A DNA stretch of 64,000 bases from an uncultured Lachnospiraceae bacterium (GCA_934351255.1 CAKRJH010000002.1:124001-188000); one strand, 5' to 3'. Numbered from the stretch's first letter, positions 24,484-34,094 are shown. Notes: generated by a model not told the origin, from the letters alone. A program made the numbers and translations.

Positions 24484-25491
24484 TTAATCGTCCTGAGACT
24501 CTGACTCTTCCTGTGAAGCATCTTCAACTTCTGATGTTTCCTCTGTATTCATCTCTGTTTCCTCAGGCTCCGGCAGTGTCTCATCCGGATTCTCAAAGAA
24601 CCACTCTGCCAGCATATCCAGATAATTGCGGTCTTCTCCTGCAAATTCTTTCAGAAGCATCGCACGGATATGCGCCATCACGGTAAGATCATTTTCTTCC
24701 TCTGAGATATCTGCTTCCTTCCAATCAGCTATCATCTCTTTGGTGATGTTTTGCTGCATCCAGCGCTTGAGGCGAAGTGTCTTTGCCTCCTCCCCACTGA
24801 TCAGTTTCCTGACGCTTCTGGCACGTACGAGGGAAGTGATGCCGATCAACAGGAATACCACCAGCATGGCGATCACAATGCCAAATGCCACATTTCCATA
24901 ATGCAGCGGAATGATCTCCAGCTTGCAAAGTGTCATAAAGACTGCTCCAAGCACGGCAAATACTACAAACGTGATTCCGGAATACATGTAATCCTTATAT
25001 CGGTCTGCCTGGGAGACAAATTCCTCCGAGCCACTGTAGATCAGTTCCTCCGGATCGTCTTCCAGCGTATCGGAGACCAGAAGATCCACTTCCTGATTAT
25101 CCCCGGAATCCTCCCGGGCTTCCTGAGTCTCTTCTGCATCCTGCATCTCAGAAATTTCAGATTTATCCTCTGCCTCCGCCTTTTCCAGTTCTTTTTCTTT
25201 ATTTTCTTTCCAGACTGCCTTGAAACCATCAAAGATCTTGTCGGCCTTTTTCTGCATTTTTGTCGGAACAACAACCACATATACTCCGTCCTCTTCCTCC
25301 AGCAGACGGGCACCCTCTATCTTGGAATAGATCAGATAATCCACCAGCTTCTGTGCCATCTCCTGATCCTTTAATTCGCAGATATCGACAATATCAAACT
25401 CTTCCTCTGTACCTTCTACCAGTTCCGTGCCACAGTCTGAACATACGGTTACACCATCCTGGTATTCTGTCCTGCATTTTGGACACCACAT
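24484..25491 (-). CDS. Zinc-ribbon, acidic two-TM membrane protein of unknown function
   Basis: I do not recognise a characterised family. The 335-residue protein starts with a zinc ribbon (WCPKCRTEYQDGVTVCSDC), then a small mixed domain like a putative signal-transducing (DUF2007-type) domain (AQKLVDYLIYSKIEGARLLEE then VYVVVVP), a highly charged Glu/Asp-rich linker, two membrane segments (near 170-190 and 200-220: ITFVVFAVLGAVFMTLC and VAFGIVIAMLVVFLLIGI), a soluble region and a very acidic C-terminus (EETEMNTEETSEVEDASQEE). The ATG at 25491 follows GGAGGAGACATAT; the ATG at 25530 lies in the preceding terminator region. It is separated from rplS by a terminator, with no clear promoter of its own. 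Confidence 0.8.
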   Translation of the reverse strand: MWCPKCRTEYQDGVTVCSDCGTELVEGTEEEFDIVDICELKDQEMAQKLVDYLIYSKIEGARLLEEEDGVYVVVVPTKMQKKADKIFDGFKAVWKENKEKELEKAEAEDKSEISEMQDAEETQEAREDSGDNQEVDLLVSDTLEDDPEELIYSGSEEFVSQADRYKDYMYSGITFVVFAVLGAVFMTLCKLEIIPLHYGNVAFGIVIAMLVVFLLIGITSLVRARSVRKLISGEEAKTLRLKRWMQQNITKEMIADWKEADISEEENDLTVMAHIRAMLLKEFAGEDRNYLDMLAEWFFENPDETLPEPEETEMNTEETSEVEDASQEESESQDD

Positions 25492-25511
25492 ATATGTCTC
25501 CTCCGTTTCTG

Positions 25512-25548
25512 AAAAAAGCCCACACCTCACTGACGCGAAGCATGGACT
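25512..25548 (-). terminator. rplS terminator
   Basis: A nine-base stem (AGTCCATGC with GTGTGGGCT, using G-U pairs) with a 14-base loop is followed by TTTTTT on the minus strand, 20 bases after the rplS stop. Confidence 0.65.
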
Positions 25549-25568
25549 CCCTTCTTTTCTTTTGGCGA

Positions 25569-25913
25569 TTATTTTACAATCTCTTTTACCTTTGCAGCCT
25601 TACCTACGCGGTCACGTAAGTAGAACAGTTTCGCACGACGTGCCTTACCTCTGCGAACAACCTCGATCTTCTCGATGATTGGAGAATGTAATGGCCAGGT
25701 CTTCTCTACACCAACACCGTTGGAGAACTTACGAACGGTAAATGTCTCTCTGGCGCCGCCGCCCTGTCTCTTCAGAACAGTTCCTTCATAAACCTGCACA
25801 CGCTCACGAGTTCCCTCGATAACCTTTGCGAAAACCTTGACAGTATCACCTACATGAAACTCTGCCACTTCTCTTAACTGTGCATCTTCGATTGCCTTAA
25901 TAATATCGTTCAT
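25569..25913 (-). CDS. rplS: Ribosomal protein bL19
   Basis: The 114-residue protein of the 30S-50S interface reads VAEFHVGDTVKVFAKVIEG, VQVYEGTVLKRQGGG and ends VGKAAKVKEIVK. The ATG at 25913 follows AGGAGG by eight bases; a further ten codons upstream are not conserved. L19 usually follows trmD; here it is about 22 kb from trmD with its own promoter and terminator. Confidence 0.96.
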   Translation of the reverse strand: MNDIIKAIEDAQLREVAEFHVGDTVKVFAKVIEGTRERVQVYEGTVLKRQGGGARETFTVRKFSNGVGVEKTWPLHSPIIEKIEVVRRGKARRAKLFYLRDRVGKAAKVKEIVK

Positions 25914-25973
25914 CGTGTGAACCTCCTTTATAAACTCCGACATTCTTAATACTTATGTGCTGTCCGCAACCGT

Positions 25974-26034
25974 AACAGAGGAATATCTGTTTTCACAACT
26001 TCACCATCTTAACATAACCAAACTGCCTTTGCAA
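25974..26034 (-). promoter_or_regulatory. rplS promoter and leader hairpin
   Basis: TTGCAA (26029-26034) and TAAGAT (26006-26011) are 17 bases apart on the minus strand. The leader of roughly 85 bases contains a small AACAGA/TCTGTT hairpin (25974-25991). Position and size would suit an L19 autoregulatory leader, but I cannot confirm the fold by eye. Confidence 0.65.
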
Positions 26035-26043
26035 GCCATATTT

Positions 26044-29000
26044 TTAATCTTCTGTGAATAATTTTTTGATTTCTTCCATCGTGAGCTGGTTTACAAAAAC
26101 TTCGCCTTTTTCGATGACGGTTTCCGACAGTTCTTTCTTCTTTTGCTGCAGAGCATCGATCTTCTCCTCGATGGAATCCTGCGTGATCAGTTTGATGACT
26201 CTGACCTTTCTTTTCTGGCCGATACGGTACGCTCTGTCCGTCGCCTGATCTTCCACGGCCGGATTCCACCATGGATCATAATGGATCACCGTATCCGCCC
26301 CGATCAGGTTCAGGCCGGTACCTCCGGCCTTGAGAGATACCAGGAAGACCGGCACCTCCCCCTGATTGAATGATCTGACCATCTTCCTGCGCTCATCCAC
26401 CGGCGTGGATCCCTGCAGAATATAATAGGAAATTCCTTCCTCCTGCAGCTTGTCCGCGATCATGGACAGCATCGATGTAAACTGCGAGAACAACACCACG
26501 TGATGTCCACCCATCAGAATGTCCGGCAGCATCTCCATCAGCACATCCAGTTTTCCGCTTCCGCCGGTGTAATTTTCGATAAATGTACCCGGATGGCAGC
26601 AGATCTGACGCAGTCTGGTCAATGCTGACAGGATCTGCACTCTTCCCTGGCCGTCCACATGCTTTCCCTTGGAGATCAGTTCTTCCTGATGTGCGATCTC
26701 AAGCTGAACCCGCGACAGATAGGAAAGATATAATTTACGTTGCTTAGATGTCATGGCCACCAGTCTTCGTGTCTCCATCTTGTCCGGAAGATCATCCAGG
26801 ACATCGTTTTTCATACGGCGCAGCACAAACGGCTGGATCTTCATGCGGAGTTCTCTCATGCGCTGATGGTTTTCTTCCCTGAGGATCGGTTTTTCGTAAT
26901 ATTCCATATACCGTCTGTACTTCGGAAGAAATCCCGGCATAATAAAGTCAAACAGAGACCACAATTCCGCCAGACTGTTCTCGATCGGAGTACCCGTCAG
27001 CCCAAACCGGTGCTTTGCATGAAGACTTTTCGCTGCCTTGGCTCCCAGAGAATCTGCATTTTTAATAAATTGTGCCTCATCCAGAAAGACCGTATCATAG
27101 GCCTTGGTCTGGTAGAGTTTGTTATCGCGGCGGATCAGAGGATAGGTGGTGATCCACACATCATACTGATTGTCAAAAATCTTCTCCATACGCAACTGCG
27201 GACTTCCCTCGACAACACAGGCTGCCACATGAGGCGCAAATTTCTGAAATTCCTCCTGCCAGTTGTATGCCAGTGACGTTGGACAGACGATCAGATGTTT
27301 CTTTCCCGGTCTGGAGCAGATATACACGATCGCCTGAAGCGTCTTTCCAAGACCCATATCATCTGCCAGAATTCCGCCCAGGCCGTAATGCGCCAGTGTC
27401 TTCAGCCATTGATACCCCACAACCTGATACGGTCTGAGTCTTGCCTGAACCTCCTCGGGAACCGGCCAGGACTGCAGTTCCGGATGACGCAGGCTCTGAA
27501 GCAGCTTCTCATAACTCTCCTCACGGTCTATGACACTGCCCTTTGCCAGCATATTCTCCAGATATCCGGCCGTACTGCGCTCAAACCGCACGATTCCTTC
27601 TCCGCCTCTCTGCGCACTGTTTTCCAGCAGCCATGCCAGATTCTGGACATGAACATCCTGCTCGGACAAATCGATGAAATCACCATTTTTCAGACGATAA
27701 TATTTCTTTTTGAGTGTGATCGCGCGAAACAGTTCTTCCAGTTCTTCCTTAGGAATCTGGGCATATCCCAGATTCATCTCCAGCATGTCGATATCGGTAT
27801 CCAGACGCACCGTCGCTCTCAGATTCCCCATCTTACGGACATGGAGCCCCTTGTATTCCTTGGAATAAAAAATCTCAAACCGGTCCTTGAGCGTCTTGAC
27901 ACCCTCTGTCAGGAATTCATAGATCGCATCTTCATGCTGCATGATAAAATGATCATCCTGCAGTTTAAAGTGACGACTGTAGATGTCCAGGATAAGCTGC
28001 TGCTCCTCCTCACGATCTCTGACCAGGATCACCGGTTTCGAGAAGGTATCCTCCTCCAGAGGATTCATCTCATACTTTCCATAGACGAAGATCAGTCTGG
28101 CCAGCAGATGATACCGGTTCTTTTTATGTTCCACATCCAGATACAGTCTTGCATGAAGCGGCTCAACCACATAATTGTCCCGCAGTTCACTCGGCACCTC
28201 CACGTTCATGGATTTCTGGATCACCGGCAGCACCTTTTCCACAAAGTTCTGTTTGTTCTCTGCCCTGAACTCCACGGACTGCTCCCGCGAGGCAAAGACA
28301 CTCGAATAAAATGGCAGCAATTTGTTGATATACTCCTGATCCGGCAGATAAATATTCCCATCATAATACAGGATATCTCCGCTGTCCGTCAGAGAAGACA
28401 GGCTATGATCTTTCCGATTCTTCAGAACGATCGAATCCTCTCCCATCTCCAGTTCCAGATTCAGTTCGGGGTTGCCGTGGATGATCGAAACCGGATGAAA
28501 CTCTCCCTGGGAGAGCGACAGTTCACAGTCCAGTCCCCCTCCCAGCTCCAGCAGACGGCGCAGCATGCTTTTGGACAGCACCAGCTCCTGGCGGTTAAAC
28601 AGATTGGAATAGTAGGTCTTTCCCAGAGTCTCCTGGATCTCATAGATCTCACACAGATACTCCATAACCCTCTTTGATACCGGTTCAAACTCACATTCCC
28701 CGGGGATAAACCGGAAATGTTTGCCAAGTTCAATGGTCTTTTCCTCATAATATTCACTGATAAATTTTTTCGAATTTGGAACCTTGTACTGCTTTTCATC
28801 TCCGGCATACAGACTGACATATGCTCTGGAATTCTGTTTTTTGAGCATACCGGGTACACTGATACGAAGTCCAACTCTGTAGTATCTCGGCTCCAGGTGC
28901 CGGTATTCCCTCTTTCTAAAATAGGAGATGATCTCATAAGCCTTGCGGTCCTCTCCCTTAAGCTGGCTGCCCACGGTCTCTCTCTGCTGATAATCTGCAA

Positions 29001-29286
29001 TAAACAGCAGGGTTGCGATCACATGCTTGCAGGCTCCGCTGTATTTGACATGCGCCGGACAGTTGCAGGAATATCCCAGTTCTGACGCATCGTCCTTTTG
29101 CTGGATCGTCACCATATACTGGTTTCCTCCCTGCACCATAGCATGATACTGCCGCTTGGACTCATTCCAGGTGACATGTGAGACCGCATGTGCCGCATAG
29201 TACCGCATGCCACGGTAATATACCTGCGAAGAAGATGCCATCTGTCTGATATATTCTGCTGTCAGACGCATCATTCCTTCTTTCAT
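26044..29286 (-). CDS. SWIM zinc-finger SNF2/RapA-type helicase
   Basis: This 1080-residue protein has an N-terminal SWIM zinc finger (CNC then ACKH, residues 74-88), a long bacterial SNF2-associated region, and a SNF2 ATPase core with DDMGLGKTLQAI (Walker A), DEAQFIKN (motif II), GLTGTPIENSLAELWS, and a helicase C half with FSQFTSML, LVSLKAGGTGLNL and QATDRAYRIGQ. Such proteins move on DNA and remodel bound proteins, for example stalled RNA polymerase. It follows the flippase gene by 70 bases in the yqfC-phoH direction. I chose ATG 29286 (MKEGMMRLTAEYIRQ); ATG 29337 lacks a ribosome site. No methylase or nuclease partner is adjacent, so a defence role is not supported. Confidence 0.93.
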   Translation of the reverse strand: MKEGMMRLTAEYIRQMASSSQVYYRGMRYYAAHAVSHVTWNESKRQYHAMVQGGNQYMVTIQQKDDASELGYSCNCPAHVKYSGACKHVIATLLFIADYQQRETVGSQLKGEDRKAYEIISYFRKREYRHLEPRYYRVGLRISVPGMLKKQNSRAYVSLYAGDEKQYKVPNSKKFISEYYEEKTIELGKHFRFIPGECEFEPVSKRVMEYLCEIYEIQETLGKTYYSNLFNRQELVLSKSMLRRLLELGGGLDCELSLSQGEFHPVSIIHGNPELNLELEMGEDSIVLKNRKDHSLSSLTDSGDILYYDGNIYLPDQEYINKLLPFYSSVFASREQSVEFRAENKQNFVEKVLPVIQKSMNVEVPSELRDNYVVEPLHARLYLDVEHKKNRYHLLARLIFVYGKYEMNPLEEDTFSKPVILVRDREEEQQLILDIYSRHFKLQDDHFIMQHEDAIYEFLTEGVKTLKDRFEIFYSKEYKGLHVRKMGNLRATVRLDTDIDMLEMNLGYAQIPKEELEELFRAITLKKKYYRLKNGDFIDLSEQDVHVQNLAWLLENSAQRGGEGIVRFERSTAGYLENMLAKGSVIDREESYEKLLQSLRHPELQSWPVPEEVQARLRPYQVVGYQWLKTLAHYGLGGILADDMGLGKTLQAIVYICSRPGKKHLIVCPTSLAYNWQEEFQKFAPHVAACVVEGSPQLRMEKIFDNQYDVWITTYPLIRRDNKLYQTKAYDTVFLDEAQFIKNADSLGAKAAKSLHAKHRFGLTGTPIENSLAELWSLFDFIMPGFLPKYRRYMEYYEKPILREENHQRMRELRMKIQPFVLRRMKNDVLDDLPDKMETRRLVAMTSKQRKLYLSYLSRVQLEIAHQEELISKGKHVDGQGRVQILSALTRLRQICCHPGTFIENYTGGSGKLDVLMEMLPDILMGGHHVVLFSQFTSMLSMIADKLQEEGISYYILQGSTPVDERRKMVRSFNQGEVPVFLVSLKAGGTGLNLIGADTVIHYDPWWNPAVEDQATDRAYRIGQKRKVRVIKLITQDSIEEKIDALQQKKKELSETVIEKGEVFVNQLTMEEIKKLFTED

Positions 29287-29356
29287 AATAATTACATCCC
29301 TTTCCAAACCCGTAACATCCGGGCAACAGACATACATTTATTTGTTTATAGTAATC

Positions 29357-31003
29357 CTAATCCTTCAGTAGATGAAGTTTATCTGCAAGAATAGACATTC
29401 TGCGCCCCATCGGGAATTCATATAACTCCTGCCGGCTCAGGGAACCCATCCTGAGCACCAGCGTAAAATACGATCCCACCGCCACCAGAAGCGCTGGCAA
29501 CAGTGCAATGATATTGCTGTGAAGCAGCGAATGGAGCAGTGTAAAGGTTCCATAGGTCAGCCCTCCCATCACCAGGGATGCCACCAATGGAATCGCAAAG
29601 GTCTGCCGGATCTCCTGTTTGAATTTTAACGCCCGGCTCACCGACCTGCCATTCAGATAACACACCAGCATCGGATAGGTCACATTTCCGACTACCAGCG
29701 CATACACCCCCATATTGGTCGCTGCCATCAGCACAGCCACCAGTATCACATGCACGATCAGAGAGATCAGCGAATGCCATACCGGAAGGCTCATTCTGTC
29801 AATACTCTGCAGCACACCGCTTGTCACGGTAGACAGTGCATAAAAGATAATACAGGTCGAACCAAGGATCATCATCCGGGATCCCATCTGGGAATCCGCC
29901 GATGGGAACAGCACCTGAATGATCGGTCTGGCCACCACGGCAAGTCCCACCGCTGATGGAAATGCAATGATCATATTAAACTTTATGGCAAGATTCACCT
30001 TCTGATGAATCTGCTTGCGGTCGCGATTGACATAGGATGACACCAGGCTTGGGATCATGGAAGACGCAATTGCCGTGGAAACCGCGATCGGCACACTTAC
30101 CAGAAGACGATATTTGGTACTGTAGATTCCCTGCCAGGTACTGATCAGACTTCCTGCAATCCCCTTCTTTGAAAGAATGACGTTGATCATAGTCACATCG
30201 ACAATACCGCTGAGCTGATAGACTGTCTGACTTAAAATGATCGGAATGACCGTCGCAAAGATCAGCTTGTAAGTCTGGCCGACAGACATTTGGATCCCAT
30301 AGTGGTCATGCCGGTTCTTCCGGTCAACCACCGGCGCATACATTGCACAGATAAACAGAAGCAGCAACAGGGCAGACACCGCACCGAGGCAGGTACCAAG
30401 GGTACCTCCCGCCGCACCCCAGGCAGCAACTTTCGCGGAATCCCTGTGGCTGCTCATGAGATACCAGGCCATGAACACACTGACAAACGCATTGACGATC
30501 TGCTCAATGATCTGTGACAATGCGGTAGGCATCATGGTCTTGAGTCCCTGAAACAGGCCTCGTATGGTCCCCATCACTGCCACGACAAAAATGGTCGGTG
30601 CAAGGACACGAAGCGGAATCGCCACTCCATAATAGGAATGGAAGAAATGCTGTTCCAGCCAGTCCGCTCCGAAGAAGACAAGCAGTGAACACAATCCTCC
30701 CGAGATCACGGAAAATACCATGGCACAGCGGAAAATCCAGTATGCCTGCTTGTGTCGGTCATAGGTGAGTTGTGCCGACACCATCTTAGACACTGCCATC
30801 GGCATGCCGTAGGATGAAATGATCAGCAAAATATTATAAATCTCAAACGCAGCCGAATAGATGCCATTGCCCTCGTCGCCAATGGTATTGGCCATCGGGA
30901 TTCTGTACAACATACCGATGATACGCACCAGTATGGATGCTGCTGCCAGAATACTACCCTGCTTCAAAAACCCGGAGCTACCCGAAGTCGTCTTACTGCT
31001 CAT
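29357..31003 (-). CDS. MOP-superfamily flippase (SpoVB/MurJ-like polysaccharide exporter)
   Basis: The 548-residue integral membrane protein has 14 or so hydrophobic segments and the family start GFLKQGSILAAASILVRIIGMLYRIP, followed by GDEGNGIYSAAFEIYN. This is typical of the Firmicute polysaccharide biosynthesis/SpoVB group that flips lipid-linked wall precursors. Paralogues act in sporulation cortex formation or general wall synthesis, and the sequence alone does not tell which. It lies 17 bases after ybeY and before the SNF2 gene. Confidence 0.88.
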   Translation of the reverse strand: MSSKTTSGSSGFLKQGSILAAASILVRIIGMLYRIPMANTIGDEGNGIYSAAFEIYNILLIISSYGMPMAVSKMVSAQLTYDRHKQAYWIFRCAMVFSVISGGLCSLLVFFGADWLEQHFFHSYYGVAIPLRVLAPTIFVVAVMGTIRGLFQGLKTMMPTALSQIIEQIVNAFVSVFMAWYLMSSHRDSAKVAAWGAAGGTLGTCLGAVSALLLLLFICAMYAPVVDRKNRHDHYGIQMSVGQTYKLIFATVIPIILSQTVYQLSGIVDVTMINVILSKKGIAGSLISTWQGIYSTKYRLLVSVPIAVSTAIASSMIPSLVSSYVNRDRKQIHQKVNLAIKFNMIIAFPSAVGLAVVARPIIQVLFPSADSQMGSRMMILGSTCIIFYALSTVTSGVLQSIDRMSLPVWHSLISLIVHVILVAVLMAATNMGVYALVVGNVTYPMLVCYLNGRSVSRALKFKQEIRQTFAIPLVASLVMGGLTYGTFTLLHSLLHSNIIALLPALLVAVGSYFTLVLRMGSLSRQELYEFPMGRRMSILADKLHLLKD

Positions 31004-31020
31004 AAACGATTTCCTCTTTC

Positions 31021-31521
31021 CTAGTCTCTGGTGATCCCCAGCGACTGCAATACTTTTTCCTGTTTCTGCTCCATCACGATCCGCTCCTGTTCTTCCATAT
31101 GGTCATATCCGAACAGATGCAGCATACTGTGTGCCGCCAGAAAACAGATCTCTCTTTGCAGCGAATGTCCATACTCCTGCGCCTGTTCCCTGGCGCGTTC
31201 CAGAGAGATCACAATATCTCCAAGCAGAAGTTCCCCCGTCTCCGGATGAAAATTGGAGGCACTGTCCTGCTCCAGCCCCGAAAAATCTCCGGGCCGTTCA
31301 TAGGATACCATCGGGAATGACAATACATCAGTAGGCATGTCTAACTCCCGGAACTCGCGGTTGATCTGACGTATGCCCTCATTGTCCGTAAAGGTGACAT
31401 TGACCTCGAATTCATACGGGCAGTGTTCTTCCTCTGCCGTGGCCTCGATCACACTGGTCAGCATGCTCTCATAATCAAAATCCAGGGTATCCCCCGTTTC
31501 GCTCTCAAAATGTATGGTCAT
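31021..31521 (-). CDS. ybeY: Endoribonuclease YbeY (rRNA maturation)
   Basis: YbeY is a zinc-dependent RNase for 16S 3' end maturation and ribosome quality control. The 166-residue protein carries the three-histidine site HSMLHLFGYDH and the motifs NREFRELDMPTDVLSFPM and LLGDIVISLERA. The ATG overlaps the phoH stop by four bases (ATGA). The usual neighbour between phoH and ybeY, the HD-domain yqfF, is absent. Confidence 0.95.
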   Translation of the reverse strand: MTIHFESETGDTLDFDYESMLTSVIEATAEEEHCPYEFEVNVTFTDNEGIRQINREFRELDMPTDVLSFPMVSYERPGDFSGLEQDSASNFHPETGELLLGDIVISLERAREQAQEYGHSLQREICFLAAHSMLHLFGYDHMEEQERIVMEQKQEKVLQSLGITRD

Positions 31522-32540
31522 GACTTCCTCTTTTCTGTATGTTTTTCATGAGCTGCCGCTTTGCGGACCTCCTCACGTCTCACCTGTTTCTTCTCGTAGG
31601 CATCATAAGCCGCCACGATCTGTTGTACCAGAGGATGTCTTACCACATCATGGTTGGTAAGGAAGGAAAATCCGATCTCATCAACTTTTTTCAGTACCGT
31701 CAATGCCTGATCCAGCCCCGAACTCACTCCCGCCGGAAGATCCTTCTGCGTCTGGTCTCCGGTGATCACGACCTTGGATCCGAAGCCGATACGGGTCAGA
31801 AACATCTTCATCTGAGCCGGTGTGGTGTTCTGCGCCTCATCCAGGATAATAAAGGAATTGTCCAGGGTACGTCCTCGCATATAGGCAAGAGGCGCCACCT
31901 CGATCAGACCTTTTTCTGCATTTCTCTGATAGCTGTCCGGCCCCATGATCTGATTCAGGGCATCATACAGCGGGCGAAGATACGGATCCACCTTGCTCTG
32001 CAGATCACCCGGCAGAAAGCCCAGCTTCTCTCCGGCCTCGATCGCCGGTCTGGTCAGTATGATCCTGCTCACCTGATCGCGCTTGAACGCTTCGATCGCC
32101 ATCGCCATCGCCAGATAAGTCTTTCCGGTTCCTGCCGGTCCCACACCGAAGACGATCATTTTGTTGCGGATCTGGTCAATATACTGCTTCTGTCCGGCTG
32201 TCTTCGGCTTGATCGGTTTGCCGCTGATTGTCCGGCAGACAATGTCACCGTCGATACGTGCCATATCCTGATCCTTGTGTTCCATCGCCAGCGAAATCCC
32301 ATAATTGACCTGCTGTTCGGTGATCGTATTGCCTCTCCTGGATAATTCCAGCAATTCCATCAGGATACTCTCCGCCTGCTTTACCATAGCGGCATCTCCC
32401 ACCAGTTTGAGGTTGCCGTCACGCGCCACCATCGTGACATTCAGTGCCTTTTCTATCTTTTTGACATGGCTGTCAAAGCTTCCAAATATATTCTGTTCAT
32501 GTTCTGCCGGAATCTCCAGCACGGTCTCCATAATGGCCAT
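31518..32540 (-). CDS. phoH: PhoH-family ATPase
   Basis: This 340-residue protein has an N-terminal KH-like region and a P-loop ATPase domain with VFGVGPAGTGKTYLAMA, LTRPAIEAGEKLGFLPGDL and the Walker B sequence FIILDEAQNTT. PhoH proteins are thought to act in RNA metabolism and occur with YbeY and YqfCD, as here. The ATG follows the yqfD stop directly and has AAAGGAG nine bases upstream. Confidence 0.94.
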   Translation of the reverse strand: MAIMETVLEIPAEHEQNIFGSFDSHVKKIEKALNVTMVARDGNLKLVGDAAMVKQAESILMELLELSRRGNTITEQQVNYGISLAMEHKDQDMARIDGDIVCRTISGKPIKPKTAGQKQYIDQIRNKMIVFGVGPAGTGKTYLAMAMAIEAFKRDQVSRIILTRPAIEAGEKLGFLPGDLQSKVDPYLRPLYDALNQIMGPDSYQRNAEKGLIEVAPLAYMRGRTLDNSFIILDEAQNTTPAQMKMFLTRIGFGSKVVITGDQTQKDLPAGVSSGLDQALTVLKKVDEIGFSFLTNHDVVRHPLVQQIVAAYDAYEKKQVRREEVRKAAAHEKHTEKRKS

Positions 32541-33746
32541 CTAGTCTGTCTCCTTTATCCGGGTCTGTCTCTGCAGAAACGTCCCACTCACTGTGTAACA
32601 ATATTTGCCCTGTGACAGGCGAAATACCGGTTTGTATTCCATGGCGTACCAGCCCTGATTCTTTCTGTGCCGGTCCAGTACATGATCCGCTCTGCGCACT
32701 AGGATCTTCCTGGCTTCCCGCTCGGAATAGGTGATATCCTTCCTGCATTTTTCCTGTAATATCTTCCGGTATATCTGCACCGGAAAACGACGAAATCCGC
32801 AGGGGTATAGAGACCCACCTTCACGGATTATATCATACTTCCCGTTTCTTTCCAAATGTTTTAACGGATTATAGAGAAACATTTGCATTTTTCCAATCCG
32901 GATCTGCCAGATTATCTGACGATGGCTGCCCCATTGATAGAGAGACTGGCTGCGGGCCAGGCTGCAATCATATGAAAATGTCCCCTGTATGACAACCGTC
33001 CCCTGTGCCCTGACCTTATGGACCTTTTTTACCGTGTCGTTTTCATCCATCTGCTCCCATTTCCCGGCGATCAGCACCTGTCCCTTCTTCACGGTATCTC
33101 CCTCTTTGACCATCCCTTTTCCCTGTGCAACCACTATGGAGCGGATCACACCATCCTGGGATGCCACCAGATCTGCTGGTGTTCTCGGCTCCGTCCGTGG
33201 GATCCCCTTCTTTTCCCTGAGCGAAACATCCAGCCGGCTCCCCCTCACCTGCACGGATATCCAGGTGATATTCTTGTGTTTCCTCTGCAGCTCCATCTCC
33301 ACTTCCTGACAGGCAACCCTGCCGGACTGCTGTCCGATATAGATATCCATGTCATCGAGTTTTGCCAGCAGGCTCTCTTTGGAATACCGGCTGTTTCCCT
33401 GAAACTCGATCTGCCAGATCCTCTGGCCAAGCCCGGCCATTGTCAGCAGAAAGCACAGGATCCCCAGACAGAGATGATTGCAGTGCCACAGATACCGCAG
33501 CCCGTAGTACAGTCCCTTTTTCTCCGACCGTTCCACCGCTGCGCTGTGCTTTTCAAGCAGTGATTCCACCTCGGCGGCATCCTGGCGCCGGCAGAAAAAA
33601 CGGATTTTTCCCGGGAGCAGTGCCACCCCGGCCAGTTCAATATGTACATACCGGCAGTCATTGAAAAAAAGAGGGGTCTCCCAGGATTCGATCGCCGCCA
33701 CGTATTCATGATACCCGAGTATCTTCCATCCCACGCGATGCGTCAT
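32541..33746 (-). CDS. yqfD: Sporulation protein YqfD
   Basis: The 401-residue protein matches YqfD: an N-terminal cytoplasmic part, one membrane segment (LCLGILCFLLTMAGLGQRIW), and an extracytoplasmic region with FQGNSRYSKESLL and WISVQVRGSRLDVSLREK. In B. subtilis yqfCD belongs to the sigma-E regulon and acts in the mother cell during engulfment and coat steps. It overlaps yqfC by four bases (ATGA) and is followed directly by phoH. Confidence 0.9.
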   Translation of the reverse strand: MTHRVGWKILGYHEYVAAIESWETPLFFNDCRYVHIELAGVALLPGKIRFFCRRQDAAEVESLLEKHSAAVERSEKKGLYYGLRYLWHCNHLCLGILCFLLTMAGLGQRIWQIEFQGNSRYSKESLLAKLDDMDIYIGQQSGRVACQEVEMELQRKHKNITWISVQVRGSRLDVSLREKKGIPRTEPRTPADLVASQDGVIRSIVVAQGKGMVKEGDTVKKGQVLIAGKWEQMDENDTVKKVHKVRAQGTVVIQGTFSYDCSLARSQSLYQWGSHRQIIWQIRIGKMQMFLYNPLKHLERNGKYDIIREGGSLYPCGFRRFPVQIYRKILQEKCRKDITYSEREARKILVRRADHVLDRHRKNQGWYAMEYKPVFRLSQGKYCYTVSGTFLQRQTRIKETD

Positions 33747-34042
33747 ATATATTCCATCTCCTTAATCTCTCCCATGATACACATGCTGTCGTCGCGGTAA
33801 TATGCCAGATTCAATCCCTCTCCACGCACCATGATCTTTCCATATCTGGTGGAAACCTTCACTTCACTCGGTGTGCACAAAAGGATACTTGTGTAATTTT
33901 CGATATAGAGCTGATTACGTCCGAAGGCCGTCATCTGAAAGGTTCCCGACATAATGTCCTGCTGAACCTCCAGTGTTCTGGCCAGAGACTGTGCCCACAC
34001 CGGTTCCTTCTCCAGAACCCGCTGTTTCTTTGTTTTCCCCAC
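33743..34042 (-). CDS. yqfC: Sporulation protein YqfC
   Basis: This 99-residue protein belongs to the YabP/YqfC family: GTFQMTAFGRNQLYIENYTSILLCTPSEVKV then GLNLAYYRDDSMCIMGEIKEMEYI. It is found only in spore formers. It begins the yqfC-yqfD-phoH-ybeY run. A GCATAAGATA motif lies 27 bases before the ATG, resembling a mother-cell sigma -10, but no good -35 goes with it. Confidence 0.9.
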   Translation of the reverse strand: MGKTKKQRVLEKEPVWAQSLARTLEVQQDIMSGTFQMTAFGRNQLYIENYTSILLCTPSEVKVSTRYGKIMVRGEGLNLAYYRDDSMCIMGEIKEMEYI

Positions 34043-34068
34043 GACATAACCTCTGCACCTTCTTCCTG

Positions 34069-34078
34069 TATCTTATGC
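34069..34078 (-). promoter_or_regulatory. GCATAAGATA motif upstream of yqfC
   Basis: The minus strand reads CTGCATAAGATA, identical over 12 bases to the sequence upstream of the amidase gene. CATAAGATA fits the sigma-K -10 pattern and partly the sigma-E one (CATACAAT). The two bases at the sigma-K -35 spacing are AG, not AC, so the assignment is weak. Confidence 0.35.
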
Positions 34079-34094
34079 AGAAGGACAACCCGGC

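Noticed and set aside
27295..28677. 460-codon open frame on the plus strand
   Set aside because: It lies wholly antisense to the SNF2 helicase, whose motifs are complete; the translated product is His/Gln/Leu-rich with no domain.
26044..29286. SNF2 helicase as part of a defence system
   Set aside because: No nuclease, methylase, phospholipase or toxin gene is next to it; neighbours are housekeeping and sporulation genes, so a general RapA-like role is more likely.
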